64,000 bases of DNA from Pseudomonadota bacterium (GCA_025357635.1 JANXOV010000144.1:1-64000), one strand, 5' to 3'. Positions 1-8,510 are shown, counted from the stretch's first letter. The notes: generated by a model from the letters alone, not told the origin. Made by a program: numbers and translations.

Positions 1-174
1 AACGAAGTGACCGTGACGGTCCTGGGTGTCAAAGGCAACCAGGTGCGCATCGGCGTCAATGCGCCGAAAGATGTTTCCGTTCACCGCGAAGAAATCTACG
101 AGCGCATCAAACGCGAAGAAGGCCAAGGCCAGAGTGCGGACCCAAAGGGCGCGAAGCTGGCTGACCCGCTCTGA
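1..174 (+). CDS. csrA: Carbon storage regulator CsrA, C-terminal part (5' truncated by window)
   Basis: Frame 1 reads [43 protein letters not shown]..., a typical CsrA sequence, ending at TGA 172-174. Confidence 0.95.
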   Translation, partial: NEVTVTVLGVKGNQVRIGVNAPKDVSVHREEIYERIKREEGQGQSADPKGAKLADPL

Positions 175-296
175 GCTTCAACGGCCAGCGCCGAATCCAG
201 GCGCCGGTCGTCTTTCCAACCAAATTCGTTGATTGCTTTACGCAGCCTCACCTGGGCAGTTATGATTGCGCGCCCGTGAGTGGGGTCGATCCCGCC

Positions 297-387
297 GGAG
301 AGATGGCCGAGTGGTCGAAGGCGCGCCCCTGCTAAGGGCGTAAGGGTCAAAAGCCCTTCGAGGGTTCGAATCCCTCTCTCTCCGCCA
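297..387 (+). tRNA. tRNA-Ser(GCT)
   Basis: GGAGAGATGGCCGAGTGGTCGAAGGCGCGCCCCTGCTAAGGGCG...GGTTCGAATCCCTCTCTCTCCGCCA: long variable arm, GCT anticodon, encoded CCA. Confidence 0.95.
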
Positions 388-389
388 AT
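364..389 (+). repeat. Putative att core, copy 1 (inside tRNA-Ser)
   Basis: 26-bp exact direct repeat of 3678-3703. Confidence 0.85.
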
Positions 390-533
390 ATTCTCTTATA
401 AATCTGAGCGTTAGCGCTTCTCCTCGAGCGCTACTGCCAAATTCAGTGGCGAATTCTGGAGAGAGCAAGAATCCCTCGCACGGAACAGGCGAAATCGTTC
501 CCGCTTTGTGAACTGCCTGGCGACTGCTGAACT

Positions 534-1361
534 TCAGCCACGGTTACGCGCCGTCCAATTGCCGCCTTGCTTCCATAGCAAATTGATCGCTGACGCATAG
601 CGAGCCTCGTCTTCGGGAACGAGTGCTTGATCATCGTGTGTTCCTGCAACGTGCAGTACGGTCGCAACACCGGCGTAACTGGCGACGACCGCATCTTGCA
701 TGTGTGGCCATGAGAGGCGATCAGCCGTCGAGATCACGAAAAGGGCTGGACAATGACTGCGGTGGTCCCACAACCGCGGACGAAATTCGGCTGGAATGCT
801 TGACTTGATCGCGTCTGTAATCGGTCTTGGCACCCACCGACTGACCCGTTGGTGCACCGTTGCCTGAACATCAATCAAGTTCTTCACTACCAGCGCGGAT
901 AGGGGGCGATGGGCCGCGAGATACATTGCCGCGGTCCCGCCGATGCTCTTGCCGTACACCCAAATTAGCGCGCCCGCGTAGCGGGCCGCCAAGAAATCGT
1001 AAGCCGCGACCACGCTGCCGAGATAGGTGGCGACGGTTACCGGACCGGAACTTCCCCCGAATCCCGGAGGATTCAGCGTCCAAGTCATGGACCGAATGCC
1101 CACTAGGCGGTTCGATGGATCTTGAGTAGCAAGTTCTGCGCGGCCCCGCCGGCCGAGTAGGCGCAGGATGACTAATTCGGGCGCACCTTCGTCGGCGAAT
1201 TCTCCGCCAGGACTCGGTTCGGCCCACAGTTGCACTGCTCCATGTCGATATGGGACCTGAACTTCCTGCTTCTCGCAGGGGATGCGTCGCGAACTGGGGG
1301 CCAGTAGCATCCTCGACCACAGACGCTGTCGCCATGCACCGGACGTTTCTGATCTGCCCAT
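534..1361 (-). CDS. Alpha/beta hydrolase
   Basis: GKSIGG nucleophile elbow, later STADRLS (Asp) and GTHDDQ (His) in triad-compatible order. Confidence 0.7.
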   Translation of the reverse strand: MGRSETSGAWRQRLWSRMLLAPSSRRIPCEKQEVQVPYRHGAVQLWAEPSPGGEFADEGAPELVILRLLGRRGRAELATQDPSNRLVGIRSMTWTLNPPGFGGSSGPVTVATYLGSVVAAYDFLAARYAGALIWVYGKSIGGTAAMYLAAHRPLSALVVKNLIDVQATVHQRVSRWVPRPITDAIKSSIPAEFRPRLWDHRSHCPALFVISTADRLSWPHMQDAVVASYAGVATVLHVAGTHDDQALVPEDEARYASAINLLWKQGGNWTARNRG

Positions 1362-1375
1362 CGGTCCACCGACCG

Positions 1376-2029
1376 TTACTGTTGGGCGAGCGTGGCGGTC
1401 GCTCGTTCAAGATTTGCGCGAGCCGTTGCCTCATAACGATCGTGAAAGGGCGCAAATCGGTAGATTTTAGGTCGCGCTTGGAAATACCTCAAAATCTGAC
1501 CGCGAGTGCGCGCAAAGAGCCACGATGGAACCCACCAGTACTCTCGCCGGACATTGCGTTCGAATTCGTCGTAGATTTCTGGCGCTTGCCCGAGGATTGA
1601 CAGATCAATGTCGACGATGAGGGCGGCATCGCCCATCAGTTGGTGGTCCCCTGGCGTCGTAGCCAGAATGAGGTTGCGAATTCGCGAGACAACTTCCGCG
1701 GGGGCGCCGCGCCTGGCAAGCAATCGTGCCGCCCAATTCGCGCTAAGGGCTTCATTGTCCCTGCGCCATGTTCGATATATCGCGTCATGAAACCATAGCG
1801 CGAACTCGACCTCAGCGGGATGCTCGGCCAAGTGCCGTGCGCCGTCGAGTTCACGGAGGCAAGCAGACAGGTGTTTGAGCGTGTGGTAACGACGCCCCCG
1901 CCTGGCCCACGCGCGAATGAGGTTACCGTGGTCCACTGCAAGGCACGAAATTCCCAACGCGACGCATGAGTCTGTCCATCGCTGCAGTGAGACTACGTCC
2001 ATCGATCCCGTCGTCACTCCCAACTCCAT
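1376..2029 (-). CDS. Predicted metal-dependent HD-superfamily phosphohydrolase (COG4339-like)
   Basis: RYHTLKHL...FALWFHDAIYRTWRRDNEALSA...ALIVDIDLSILG; start chosen at MELGV, overlapping the end of AbiEii. Confidence 0.75.
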   Translation of the reverse strand: MELGVTTGSMDVVSLQRWTDSCVALGISCLAVDHGNLIRAWARRGRRYHTLKHLSACLRELDGARHLAEHPAEVEFALWFHDAIYRTWRRDNEALSANWAARLLARRGAPAEVVSRIRNLILATTPGDHQLMGDAALIVDIDLSILGQAPEIYDEFERNVRREYWWVPSWLFARTRGQILRYFQARPKIYRFAPFHDRYEATARANLERATATLAQQ

Positions 2030-2907
2030 CGGGCCGGGACCCACGTGCCGTCCAGTCCGGCAAGGACAGGATCGAGGAACGCCGCCACTGATGCCGTAAG
2101 TTGTTCGAGACTTGTCCAAGGCAGTTCATTGTCGTGCGCCATCCGAAGATAAGGCGTTGACCAGGTCGTCGGCGGAAACGGCAGAGCGGTCGGCAGCGGA
2201 TGTGTAGCGCGGTGCTCGAACGTCTTTTCAAGTGCTTGTCGAAGTCGCTCGGCCTGCAGCGGGCGTATCGTTGCCAGTAGTGCGATATCAGGCAGATCCT
2301 TCAACCGCGTGTTCGGTCGCTCACGGGGCATCGTGTAGGCGTGCAGCTTCTCCGCGATGTGAGTCTCCACGGGATAGAGCCAAAGAACCGGCGATGCAAT
2401 GCCGGCAAAATCGAGCACGTCGTCGGCTGTGACGCTGTCGACTACTCCGATGATGGGATCACCGAAGGCAACGTCGACGCCGAATCGCTGTCCGTAGAGT
2501 TTTCCGGCCAGCCGGCACTCGGCGCGAAACCGCTGGCCCTCGTACTGCATGCCGTCGTTCTGGATCGTCGGGTGCTCCGCGTCGTGGCCAATCTCAAAGG
2601 CCATGAAGTCACCGAGATCCAGGCGGCCAGCCTCCTGAAGTTGGGCGAGGACCGTGTCGGAGGGGCTGACCAGCCGTAAGTCGACGTCTTTGGTGGTGCG
2701 GGCGCGCTCCAGCCGGAGTTCCAGCACAAGTCCGCCCTTGAGCATCACTGCGTCTCCGAACACGGCGGACACTCGCGCCAGAAATCTGTCGAAAACCAGT
2801 AGTTGACGCCGGCGTGCGAAATCGAGACCGTTTATCGATGCGGCCTTCATGCGTTGCTCCAGCGCCTGCTTGAACGCCGGCGGCGAGGCGTATGACCGAA
2901 TCGTCAT
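2014..2907 (-). CDS. Nucleotidyltransferase AbiEii/AbiGii-type toxin
   Basis: VMLKGGLVLELRLERARTTKDVDLRLVS (GG...DxD nucleotidyltransferase motif); 4-nt overlap with upstream AbiEi. Confidence 0.85.
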   Translation of the reverse strand: MTIRSYASPPAFKQALEQRMKAASINGLDFARRRQLLVFDRFLARVSAVFGDAVMLKGGLVLELRLERARTTKDVDLRLVSPSDTVLAQLQEAGRLDLGDFMAFEIGHDAEHPTIQNDGMQYEGQRFRAECRLAGKLYGQRFGVDVAFGDPIIGVVDSVTADDVLDFAGIASPVLWLYPVETHIAEKLHAYTMPRERPNTRLKDLPDIALLATIRPLQAERLRQALEKTFEHRATHPLPTALPFPPTTWSTPYLRMAHDNELPWTSLEQLTASVAAFLDPVLAGLDGTWVPARWSWE

Positions 2908-3488
2908 GGCTCGAGGCCGCCGTAGGGTTTGAGTGTCCTGCCGATGTGCTTAAGTTCGGACTTGGCTACCAGCCCGCGGCTGAGCGCCTGCTGTGCGGCC
3001 TGCCGAAGCAGGTCGGGCGTGATGCCAGATTCGGCGCAGTCCATGAGCGTGCAAAGCACAGCCGTCACAGGCACGGGCCCGGCCCAAGCGCGCTGTCGGG
3101 AGGGGACGTCCGCGAAATGTAGGGTCAGACCCTTGGGCACGCGCAGCCGTCGCGCCTGCCAGTTCGTCGGCAGGGTCAGGTGGATTTGCGCGGGCAGGAC
3201 ATCCGAAAGGGCGTGTAGCGACAGCGCCGTCTGGTGCGAAAAGACGCCCGCGGCGTCGGCCCAAAGCCACGCGGCGACAAGTTCCTCGTGCTCCCCAGGT
3301 GGAAAGTGAGTCAGGCGATAGATGCTGCGGCGAACGCGCGCGAGACGACCCGCTTTCTGGTGGTGCGCCAGCAGCGGGGCCGAATATCCGGCTGCCGCGG
3401 CTTGTCGGGTCGTGAAGAGCCCCTCCTGCGAAGCGGCTGTGTCGTAAAGCGCCTGCCAGGCGGGCTCAATAGCGCGCTTCGATGCCAT
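2904..3488 (-). CDS. Type IV toxin-antitoxin AbiEi-family antitoxin
   Basis: N-terminal winged-helix-like region (LFTTRQAAAAGYS...RLARVRRSIYRL) and SHQTALSLHALSDVLPAQIHLTLP; coupled to AbiEii. Confidence 0.85.
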   Translation of the reverse strand: MASKRAIEPAWQALYDTAASQEGLFTTRQAAAAGYSAPLLAHHQKAGRLARVRRSIYRLTHFPPGEHEELVAAWLWADAAGVFSHQTALSLHALSDVLPAQIHLTLPTNWQARRLRVPKGLTLHFADVPSRQRAWAGPVPVTAVLCTLMDCAESGITPDLLRQAAQQALSRGLVAKSELKHIGRTLKPYGGLEP

Positions 3489-3577
3489 GCACCAAAGTTA
3501 AATAGAATTTAAGGTTTGTGCAAGCGTCGAATGTGACCTTTCAATGCTATTTCGCGGGCTGCGACCTCCGCGGCTAT

Positions 3578-3597
3578 TGCCAAATCTACTGCCAAAT
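3578..3597 (+). repeat. Two TGCCAAAT repeats with 12-nt period (3578-3585, 3590-3597)
   Basis: TGCCAAATctacTGCCAAAT; a third copy within CTACTGCCAAAT at 431-442. Confidence 0.6.
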
Positions 3598-3677
3598 CGG
3601 GGGATTCGAGGGGGTCGCAGGGAACAAAATTATCTTTGAAGTCAGTAAGTTATTGATTCTGCAAGCGCCTCCGCCAA

Positions 3678-3703
3678 GTTCGAATCCCTCTCTCTCCGCC
3701 AAT
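3678..3703 (+). repeat. Putative att core, copy 2
   Basis: 26-bp exact direct repeat of 364-389; preceded at 3669-3677 by another CTCCGCCAA. Confidence 0.85.
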
Positions 3704-3727
3704 TCTTTCCCGTTCGATGTCATGGGC

Positions 3728-4491
3728 TTAGGTACAGGCGCCGCGTTCCTGGTGCCAGATCCAGTGCCAGACGCTGAATGACTTCGACGCTGACCGTTCC
3801 AGCGTACCCTCCGGAAGCCATCGCCGCACTAGTCGCCGGAACAGTCCACGACGGGGGCTTTGCACGTCGCCGACGGGCAGCTCCATCGCGCGACGGATTG
3901 CTGCCACGTCCGATTCGACGGCACCCTCGGCCCACGCGGCGTAGACCTCAAGCATGGTCCGCACGGTGTGACCGTGCTGCCGCGCCACCCACAGCGGGTT
4001 CTTGCCGAGCATCAGGTTCCAGCTCACGCTCGAGTGGCGCGCGCAGTAGGGCCGGCGCGGGCGGATGGGCAATCGCGCCAAGGTCTTCGCCCACCGTGCA
4101 CCCGACTCTTTGATTGAGCGGAACGGCGAGCCGTCTTCGGTGAAGAACAGGTGCGGATGCCGAATGGCGCCTTCCCGAATCAATCGCTCGCGCAGTGCGA
4201 GTTGTCGCCGGAGTACGGCGAGGGCGCGAGGGCATAGCTCGAAGACGCTATGGACGCCGGTCTTGGTCGTCGCTCTATCAACTCCCGCGACGCGCGCCTT
4301 GCTCACGCTCAGGGTACCGCGTGCTGCATCGAGATCCGACACCGTGAGCGCGATCTGCTCCGAGGGCCGGACCAGATTCCATTCAGGATCGTCCGGTAAG
4401 AGCTCAGCGTCACCGAGGCCATGTCGAGGCGGGCGACGCGCTCCATGGTCGGGGTGAGAGCGGGATATGGCGCGCGTTTAACATCTTTCAT
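3728..4491 (-). pseudogene. Tyrosine recombinase/phage integrase remnant (internal deletion and frameshift)
   Basis: N-terminal fragment MKDVKRAPYPALTPTMERVARLDMASVTLSSYRTILNGIW in one frame; catalytic fragment DPEWNLVRPSEQIALTVSDLDAARGTL...LARQHGHTVRTMLEVYAAW-like in another. Confidence 0.8.
3753..3772 (+). repeat. Two TGCCAGAY repeats with 12-nt period (3753-3760, 3765-3772)
   Basis: TGCCAGATccagTGCCAGAC, inside the 3' end of the integrase remnant. Confidence 0.55.
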
Positions 4492-4551
4492 GTCAGCGTG
4501 CAAAATCGTGTTGGTAGTCGCGGCGCCGAAGTGCCATTGGATAGGGGTCAG

Positions 4552-4586
4552 TTGAAGCAGGACTGATAAAGGACTATATTCAGTCC
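4552..4586 (+). promoter_or_regulatory. Sigma70-like promoter with overlapping dyad operator for the Phd/ParE module
   Basis: TTGAAG-N17-TATATT (4552-4580) with palindrome GGACT-ATATTC-AGTCC (4571-4586) over the -10 and an extra GGACT half-site at 4560-4564. Confidence 0.5.
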
Positions 4587-4606
4587 GATACAATCCGGGA
4601 GTCCCC

Positions 4607-4885
4607 ATGCGGTATTCGACCCAGATCCGACCGATCAGCTACCTTAAGGCCAATGCCGCCGAGGTGCTACAGGAACTGACAGACCAGCGGCAGCCTATGG
4701 TCATTACCCAGAACGGGGAAGCCAAGGCTGTAATCCAGGACGTGGCCACGTACGAGCAGACGCAGGAGACCTTGGCGCTGTTGAAGATCCTGGCGCTGGG
4801 CAACCAGCAGGTCTCGCAGGGCAGGGTCAAGCCGCTGGCCGATGTCGCCAAGCGAGTGCGGGCCAAGCTGGCAACGGAAGACTGA
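4607..4885 (+). CDS. Type II antitoxin, Phd/YefM family
   Basis: IRPISYLKANAAEVLQELTDQRQPMVITQNGEAKAVIQDVATYEQ; overlaps start of toxin. Confidence 0.9.
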   Translation: MRYSTQIRPISYLKANAAEVLQELTDQRQPMVITQNGEAKAVIQDVATYEQTQETLALLKILALGNQQVSQGRVKPLADVAKRVRAKLATED

Positions 4886-5214
4886 TGCGCTTCGAAGTCG
4901 TCCTCACCGAAGACGCGGAGCGCGACCTGGAAGGCATCGTTACCCATATTGCGACGCACGATTCGCCCCAGAGTGCCGAGCATGTCCTCGGTCGAATTCT
5001 GGAGATCGCTGAAAGTCTCTCGGCTGAGCCGACGCGCGGATCGCAGCCAAAGGAACTGCGCGGCCTCGGTGATCAGGAGTACCGGCAGGTATTCTTCAAG
5101 CCCTACCGGTTTATCTATCGGGTCGTTGGGGAGCGGGTGGCCATTTACCTGATCGCCGATGGGCGACGCGATATGCAATCCCTGTTGGCGCGCCGACTGC
5201 TCGGTGGCGGTTAG
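4885..5214 (+). CDS. Type II toxin, RelE/ParE family
   Basis: FEVVLTEDAERDLEGIVTHIA...RQVFFKPYRFIYRVVGERVAIYLIADGRRDMQSLLARRLLG. Confidence 0.9.
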   Translation: MRFEVVLTEDAERDLEGIVTHIATHDSPQSAEHVLGRILEIAESLSAEPTRGSQPKELRGLGDQEYRQVFFKPYRFIYRVVGERVAIYLIADGRRDMQSLLARRLLGGG

Positions 5215-5225
5215 CCCGTCGTCTG

Positions 5226-5834
5226 GTGCGGGAGCGACTGTGGCCGTGCGCGAACGCAGTGATTTCTCTCTGCTGTTCCCAGGTTGTTCGCAGCCGGCTT
5301 GGAATCACTGGCCGGCCGTCCGCCGCGTCCGAACCCACGACGCGCCTCGGCAACTGGTATGTGCATCTGGTGCGCCTTGGGCCCCAGCAACTCGTCCTCG
5401 CCACCAGCGAACGTTCATTGCTGACTGTCATTCTCCCGGCGCGTGAGCTGCGGGCCACGATCGAAGGAAATCTCCGGATCGGCGCCGGCATCACGTTCGA
5501 GCAGCTCGTGGCGCAGGCCAGTTCCGACATCCGTGAAACCTTCGAAGGCTTCGTGATGCGCGGGGCACCGCACGAGGTCTCCGAAGCAGTCTACGCCGCC
5601 GCGCGCGACGTGCATCTGCCGGCGCTGCGCCGCTTGTATCAGGACTTCTTCGCGCGCAACATCTCTCCCGGCAGTACCGCCGGGGTGCCCAGACTGGTGA
5701 TGCCGGCGGGACTGACCAGAGAGGGTCTTCCCGTGGGCATCGAATTCGACGGACTCGCCGGCAGGGCCCGCGCGCTGTTGCAGCTGGGTGAGGCGGCGGA
5801 GCGCGTGTTGGGAAAGCTCGCTCCGCCCAACTGA
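5226..5834 (+). pseudogene. Chimeric ORF: DUF6933-like N-terminal segment fused to an amidase C-terminal remnant
   Basis: TTRLGNWYVHLVRLGPQQLVLATSERSLLTVILPA (DUF6933-like), then TFEQLVAQASSDIRETFEGFVMRGAPHEVSEAVYAAARDVHLPALRRLYQDFFAR/NISPGSTAGVPRLVMPAGLTREGLPVGIEFDG (amidase C-terminus, apparent internal deletion). Confidence 0.6.
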
Positions 5835-5841
5835 GTCGGGA

Positions 5842-7923
5842 TTACGTCGCGCCGCGCGCCTTGGCGAAATCAATAAACCAGTCCATCGACTGCGGATTGC
5901 CCATGGAATCGCGATTCACGGATTTCTCGACGGAGTGGCCCAACAGTATCTTTTTTACCGGCACTTCCAGTTTCTTGCCCGACAATGTGCGTGGCACCTG
6001 GGCAATGGCAAAGACTTCGTTGGGAACGTGGCGCGCGGAAAGTCTGGTGCGAATGGCATCCAGCAATCGCTTGCGTCCTTCGGCCGTCACGCCGGTTTCG
6101 GCCGGCAACGGATTCGCAGTATGCGATGCGCGGCCGGCAATGGCCGGATCCGACGCAAACCCATCGCGCAACACGACAAACAAAGCAAGGTAAGACTCCC
6201 TGCCAAGATATTCAAGGTCGATCACCAGTGAATCGAGTACGTCGGGAAACTCCTCGATGACACGATACAGTTCGCTGGTACCCATGCGAATGCCATGCCG
6301 ATTGATGGTGGAATCCGAGCGGCCAAAGACGATCCCGCCGATGGCATCGGGACGCTCGATCAGCTTCAACCAATCACCATGTCGCCATACGCCAGGATAG
6401 GTTTCGAAGTAACTTTCGAAATAACGTTTTCCGTTTTCGTCATTCCAGAAATACAGCGGCATGCTGGGAATTGGCAATGTCATCACAAGCTCGCCGACTT
6501 CGTTCAGCATGGGCTTGCCTGTATCGTCGAATGCAAATGTCGCAACGCCGAGTTCGCGACAGGCCATCTCTCCCGCGTAGATCGGCAGCGTCGGACACGC
6601 AGTCAAAAAGCACGCCGCCGGATCAGTGCCGCCGGTGATGCACGCGAGCATTACATCCGGGTGCACGTGCTCATAGACCCAGCGAAAACCGGACTCGGTC
6701 AGCGGCGAGCCGGTGCAGCCCACCGTGCGCAGCGATGACAAATCGAATTGCGCGCGCGGACTGATACCCGCCTTGCTGCACAGGGTAATGAAGGCAGGGC
6801 TGGTGCCGAAGGAATTTGCGCGCTCACGTTCTGCAAACCGCCACAACGTGCCGAGATCCGGATACCCTGGATTGCCGTCAAACTGCATGATGGTCGCGCC
6901 GTTGATGAGTCCGTTGACCAGCGAGTTCCACATGATCCACGTGGTCGAGGTGAACCAGAACGCGCGATGACCGGGTTTGACATCAAGATGCAGTACGCCG
7001 GACTTGATTGTTTCCAAAATCAACCCGCCATGCGAATGCACGATGGGCTTGGGCATGCCGGTGGTGCCTGAGGAGTAGACCACCCACAACGGATGCGAGA
7101 ACGGCAGTGCCTTGAATTCAAGCGATGCAGGTTTAGCCACCGCATCGGCAAACGAGACGACAGTCACCGCACTGCCAAAATCAAGGCCTTCGAAGGTAGA
7201 TTGCGCATCAAGATACGGTACAAAGATCACGGCCTGCACAGTCGGCAGTTGGCTGACCAACTCGCGCACCGTCTGACGGCGATCGACATCCTTGCCACCG
7301 TAGCGATAGCCATCCACGGCAAACAGCACTTTGGGTTCAATCTGTTTGAATCTGTCGAGCACACTGACCGGACCCATGTCGGGTGAGGTGCAGGACCAGA
7401 TCGCTCCGTGGCTTACCGCCGCGAGAAGTGCCATCGTCGCTTGCGGAATATTGGGCAGGTACGCCACCACGCGATCACCCGGCTGCACACCCAGTTGCGT
7501 GAGCGTGGCCGCGAGCGCAGCTACTTTTTCGGCCAGCTCGCCCCACGACACTTCGGCTCGCGGCACGATCTCTGATTGAAAAATAATCGCGGGCGTATTT
7601 ACAGTACCGGGATTCGCAGCGTGGCGCAGCGAATGCTCGGCGTAGTTGACGGTGGCGCCTTCGAACCATCTGGCGCCCGGCATCGTGCGCTTGTCCAGGA
7701 TCTGGCTGTACGGGGAATGCGAAATCACCTCGCCAAATTGCCAAATCGTTTCGTAGAACGCTTCAATCTCGTCAATCGACCAGCGCCACAGCGATTCGTA
7801 ATTCTTGAAATCCAGGCCACGATGTTCTTTGAGCCATGCCAGATAGCGCGTGATGTTGGCATTGGCAATGCGCGTCGCTGATGGCGTCCACAGGGGGCTG
7901 CAACCTTCTTTGACATTCAGCAT
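5842..7923 (-). CDS. Acetoacetate-CoA ligase (acetoacetyl-CoA synthetase)
   Basis: WVVYSSGTTGMPKPIVHSHGG; TRYLAWLKEHRGLDFKNYESLWRWSIDEIEAFYETIWQF; PRTLSGKKLEVPVKKILLG; start at MLNVKEG. Confidence 0.9.
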   Translation of the reverse strand: MLNVKEGCSPLWTPSATRIANANITRYLAWLKEHRGLDFKNYESLWRWSIDEIEAFYETIWQFGEVISHSPYSQILDKRTMPGARWFEGATVNYAEHSLRHAANPGTVNTPAIIFQSEIVPRAEVSWGELAEKVAALAATLTQLGVQPGDRVVAYLPNIPQATMALLAAVSHGAIWSCTSPDMGPVSVLDRFKQIEPKVLFAVDGYRYGGKDVDRRQTVRELVSQLPTVQAVIFVPYLDAQSTFEGLDFGSAVTVVSFADAVAKPASLEFKALPFSHPLWVVYSSGTTGMPKPIVHSHGGLILETIKSGVLHLDVKPGHRAFWFTSTTWIMWNSLVNGLINGATIMQFDGNPGYPDLGTLWRFAERERANSFGTSPAFITLCSKAGISPRAQFDLSSLRTVGCTGSPLTESGFRWVYEHVHPDVMLACITGGTDPAACFLTACPTLPIYAGEMACRELGVATFAFDDTGKPMLNEVGELVMTLPIPSMPLYFWNDENGKRYFESYFETYPGVWRHGDWLKLIERPDAIGGIVFGRSDSTINRHGIRMGTSELYRVIEEFPDVLDSLVIDLEYLGRESYLALFVVLRDGFASDPAIAGRASHTANPLPAETGVTAEGRKRLLDAIRTRLSARHVPNEVFAIAQVPRTLSGKKLEVPVKKILLGHSVEKSVNRDSMGNPQSMDWFIDFAKARGAT

Positions 7924-8021
7924 AGACAATCGGTACTTTCGTGAACCTGGACGCGTTGCACGAGCTGATTGTAGTCGGGTGCGAACAGCATCCGAAAAAT
8001 GTCCTAAACAACCCAGGACCA

Positions 8022-8049
8022 AGCCCCCGCATCAAGTGATGCGGGGGCT
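8022..8049 (-). terminator. Strong hairpin downstream of the GFA-family gene; probable terminator
   Basis: AGCCCCCGCATCA-ag-TGATGCGGGGGCT 13-bp perfect inverted repeat; weak T tract. Confidence 0.55.
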
Positions 8050-8072
8050 CGAGTTCCAGCTTGAGTTGCGCC

Positions 8073-8510
8073 TCAGGCTGAAGCGGGCCAGACGAAGTCC
8101 GGCCTCAGACCGGCGTGCACAGGACGACCGTCGCTGGGGCGCGGTACGCCGGTCGCCGGATCGTAAAACGCGTGGTACGTCGCCGGCAGGTTCTTCGACT
8201 CATAACCCATCAGGTTCGGCACGATGGCGCGGATTCGATGCTGCTTGTCGTCCAGCATGATCGGCTTCCCGCACTTTGCGCAGGTGCACAGCTCGAGCGG
8301 GCCGTTCGGGTTCTCGCTGTTGAACGGCTGCCGCTTCAAACCCGCCACATTGTCGACCGACAGGTCCTCGTAATTGAAGAAGACTACGTGCGTCGTGGGC
8401 TGCGCGGTCACGCGTTTGCAAACCGAGCAGTGGCAAGTGTGATTGTCGATCGGATTGTGATCGGAATGCGTGTGGACGTGCTCGCATCCGCCAGCGTACT
8501 TGTGTGACAT
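8073..8510 (-). CDS. GFA/CENP-V domain protein (glutathione-dependent formaldehyde-activating-like)
   Basis: Cys-rich HTCHCSVCKRVTAQPTTHVVFFNYEDL...CTCAKCGKPIML. Confidence 0.7.
   Translation of the reverse strand: MSHKYAGGCEHVHTHSDHNPIDNHTCHCSVCKRVTAQPTTHVVFFNYEDLSVDNVAGLKRQPFNSENPNGPLELCTCAKCGKPIMLDDKQHRIRAIVPNLMGYESKNLPATYHAFYDPATGVPRPSDGRPVHAGLRPDFVWPASA

Larger units (their letters stand above)
364..3703. mobile_element. Small integrative element in the tRNA-Ser 3' end, bounded by a 26-bp direct repeat; no integrase inside
   Basis: GTTCGAATCCCTCTCTCTCCGCCAAT is exact at 364-389 and 3678-3703; interior carries AbiE and accessory genes. Confidence 0.8.
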
